DNA of 64,000 bases, from the NCBI GenBank assembly GCA_964473865.1, contig CAYYQN010000016.1:1-64000 (forward strand). The letters run 5' to 3'. This document shows positions 62,902 through 64,000 of this stretch, piece by piece. The position numbers and the translations under genes were made by a program. The stretch comes from CAIMUX01 sp964473865 (GTDB lineage Bacteria > Eisenbacteria > RBG-16-71-46 > CAIMUX01). Each line of letters opens with the position of its first letter. The stretch's first letter is position 1. A model generated the notes under the pieces. The model was given only the letters and a program-made list of their open reading frames with translations, had not been told where the DNA came from and ran no database searches.

Positions 62902-63408
62902 ATGATGAAGTGGGTGCTGAGACTTCTGCCGGTGGCTCTCATTCTGGGCGCCGGGCTGTTCCTGAGCGGCCAGGCCCTGGCAGGCTCCGACACCGGCGGC
63001 GGGACCGTCGACATCCTGGCAGCCGTCGTGGTGACGAACACTGCAGACATTGACTTCGGCGACGTTCTCCCGCCGACCAGCGGCAACCAGGACTTTGTGA
63101 TGGCGGCCGCCACGGGCGTCGTCACCCCCGGCTCCGGCGACGGCGACGCCTTCGGCAGCCCGGCGGCGGCGAGCTTTACGGTCACCGGCACCGCCAATCA
63201 GGCGGTCTCGGTGACGGCAGAGGTCACCACGGACTTCGCGAGCGCCTCGCTGACCTTGGGCAGCCTCACCACCGCCGGGGACACGACCACCATCGCCGGC
63301 GACGGGTCCGGCACTGTCACGGTGGGCGGCACCTTGAACGTGGTGAGCGGCATCTCGGCGAACACGTACAACGACGCGGTGATCACGCTGACCGTCAACT
63401 ACCAGTAG
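62902..63408 (+). CDS. Exported DUF4402 protein, probable pilus/surface subunit
   Basis: This 168-residue protein has a clear signal peptide (LLPVALILGAGLFLSGQALA). The mature part is beta-rich and Thr/Gly-rich with the DUF4402 pattern: TADIDFGDVLPP near the start, then SFTVTGTANQAVSVTAEV, and VTVGGTLNVVSG leading to a final strand DAVITLTVNYQ. DUF4402 proteins are thought to be fibre or surface subunits handled by PapD-like chaperones, and such a gene follows. Two adjacent ATGs (62902, 62905) share AAGGAGG. The leader upstream (from about 62700) is long, with an AT-rich ATATAT patch near 62740. Confidence 0.88.
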   Translation: MMKWVLRLLPVALILGAGLFLSGQALAGSDTGGGTVDILAAVVVTNTADIDFGDVLPPTSGNQDFVMAAATGVVTPGSGDGDAFGSPAAASFTVTGTANQAVSVTAEVTTDFASASLTLGSLTTAGDTTTIAGDGSGTVTVGGTLNVVSGISANTYNDAVITLTVNYQ

Positions 63409-63451
63409 GGGATGGAGCTCATACCGCTACCCAGGAGGGGGGCGCTCGGGC

Positions 63452-63494
63452 GGACAGACTGACGGGCGGAACGTTCCGCGCTCGCAGTCTGTCC
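63452..63494 (+). promoter_or_regulatory. Nested palindromes between subunit and chaperone genes
   Basis: The outer stem GGACAGACTG/CAGTCTGTCC (10 bp, perfect) encloses a perfect 14-base palindrome GCGGAACGTTCCGC at 63466-63479. It could be a partial terminator or RNA-processing site keeping subunit mRNA above chaperone mRNA, or an operator. Confidence 0.5.
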
Positions 63495-63520
63495 CACTGC
63501 CGCAAGGAGGAGGGCAGGAC

Positions 63521-64000
63521 ATGGGCAGGACGATCTCACGATCGGCACTGCTGGCGATCGCGATCTTGTCAGGTGCGGCGTTTTCCATCCGCGCCCAGGA
63601 GACCAGACCATCGGGCGGAATCGGCGGCCTCCTAGTGGCGCCGACGCGCCTGGTGCTCGGCGCGCGCACGCGGGGAGCCGAGCTGACGCTGGTCAATCGC
63701 AGCGAAGCAACGATGACCTACCGCCTGGCTCTCGTGAACAAGCGGATGACAGAGCAGGGCGAACTCGAGGACATCTCCGCGGCCGAGGTGGGCAGGTTCA
63801 CCGCCGAGAGGCTGGTCGCGTTCGCGCCGCGTCAGGTGACGCTGCTACCCGGGGAGACGCAGAAAGTTCGATTCCTGGTACGCCGTCCCGCGGGCCTGGA
63901 GGCAGGCGAGTACCGTTCCCACCTGGTCATCCAGCCGGATGTGCCGGCCGCCGCTCCGGCCGAAGCGGAGGCTCCGGAACGGGCGAGGGAGTCGCGGGTC
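63521..64000 (+). CDS. PapD-like periplasmic chaperone (5' part, cut by right edge)
   Basis: The first 160 residues are visible. A signal peptide (SALLAIAILSGAAFSIRAQ) is followed by the pilus-chaperone N-terminal Ig domain: VAPTRLVLGARTRGAELTLVNRS, then AFAPRQVTLLPGETQKVRFLVRRP and GEYRSHLVIQP. The Arg in the first strand is where PapD-type chaperones anchor the subunit C-terminus. It directly follows the DUF4402 gene, which fits an alternative chaperone-usher-like system; any usher would lie to the right. ATG has AAGGAGGAGGG upstream. Confidence 0.85.
   Translation, partial: MGRTISRSALLAIAILSGAAFSIRAQETRPSGGIGGLLVAPTRLVLGARTRGAELTLVNRSEATMTYRLALVNKRMTEQGELEDISAAEVGRFTAERLVAFAPRQVTLLPGETQKVRFLVRRPAGLEAGEYRSHLVIQPDVPAAAPAEAEAPERARESRV

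Overview
This window is very GC-rich (about two-thirds by eye, not computed), densely packed and free of insertion sequences, CRISPR arrays and rRNA. I read about 50 protein genes and one tRNA. The cell is Gram-negative: it has a TonB-type barrel, lipoproteins and periplasmic proteases. FlgD-like C-terminal sorting modules, long arrays of GACC...PNPC cysteine repeats, an omega subunit of Bacteroidetes-like type and a DUF4402/PapD-like pair point to the FCB superphylum. An uncultured lineage of the Candidatus Eisenbacteria kind fits best, but that is inference from protein style and not from a marker tree.

Layout. 0-3 kb: a CheW-like/HAMP signalling pair diverges from an unknown gene that has an excellent sigma-54 promoter. 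3-7.5 kb: M48 protease, guaB and an outer-membrane protein. 7.7-13.5 kb: a housekeeping run of tRNA(CAT), tilS, hpt-like, ftsH, folP and cdaA. 13.5-21.2 kb: two unrelated minus-strand genes, then a TPR-associated TRAP transporter operon (tatT-dctP-dctQ-dctM) and a secreted follower. 21.2-28.4 kb: infA, a heterodimeric ABC exporter, phhB, transaldolase and a secreted glycosyltransferase-like protein. 28.5-32.8 kb: two paralogous secreted cysteine-rich proteins. 32.8-34.2 kb: a gene-free stretch with several strong RNA-like structures. 34.2-42 kb: lysine 6-transaminase with a polyferredoxin, asparaginase, pyruvate kinase, EamA and DinB. 42-48.8 kb: TonB-like barrel, Memo-AMMECR1 lipoprotein fusion, LD-carboxypeptidase and a cytochrome-like lipoprotein. 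49-53.6 kb: thioesterase, redoxin, QueD, ferredoxin, HtrA and omega. 53.9-59.9 kb: two tandem M1 peptidases with C-terminal sorting modules. 59.9-64 kb: OsmC, a large membrane-TPR protein, and a DUF4402 subunit followed by a PapD-like chaperone cut by the right edge.

Most notable points. (1) Three secreted proteins share a short E-S/Q-T-S-W-G-A-I-K-A-x-F-S motif at or near the C-terminus, a candidate sorting or processing tag. (2) The hpt gene of the conserved tilS-hpt-ftsH run has lost several catalytic signatures and looks like a pseudoenzyme. (3) Two genes appear to start at CTG. (4) The TRAP operon looks leaderless. (5) The leader of the lysine transaminase gene carries a tiny ORF and a bulged 12-bp hairpin. 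(6) Memo and AMMECR1 are fused in an exported lipoprotein. All boundaries and motif positions were read by hand, and no database search was possible.
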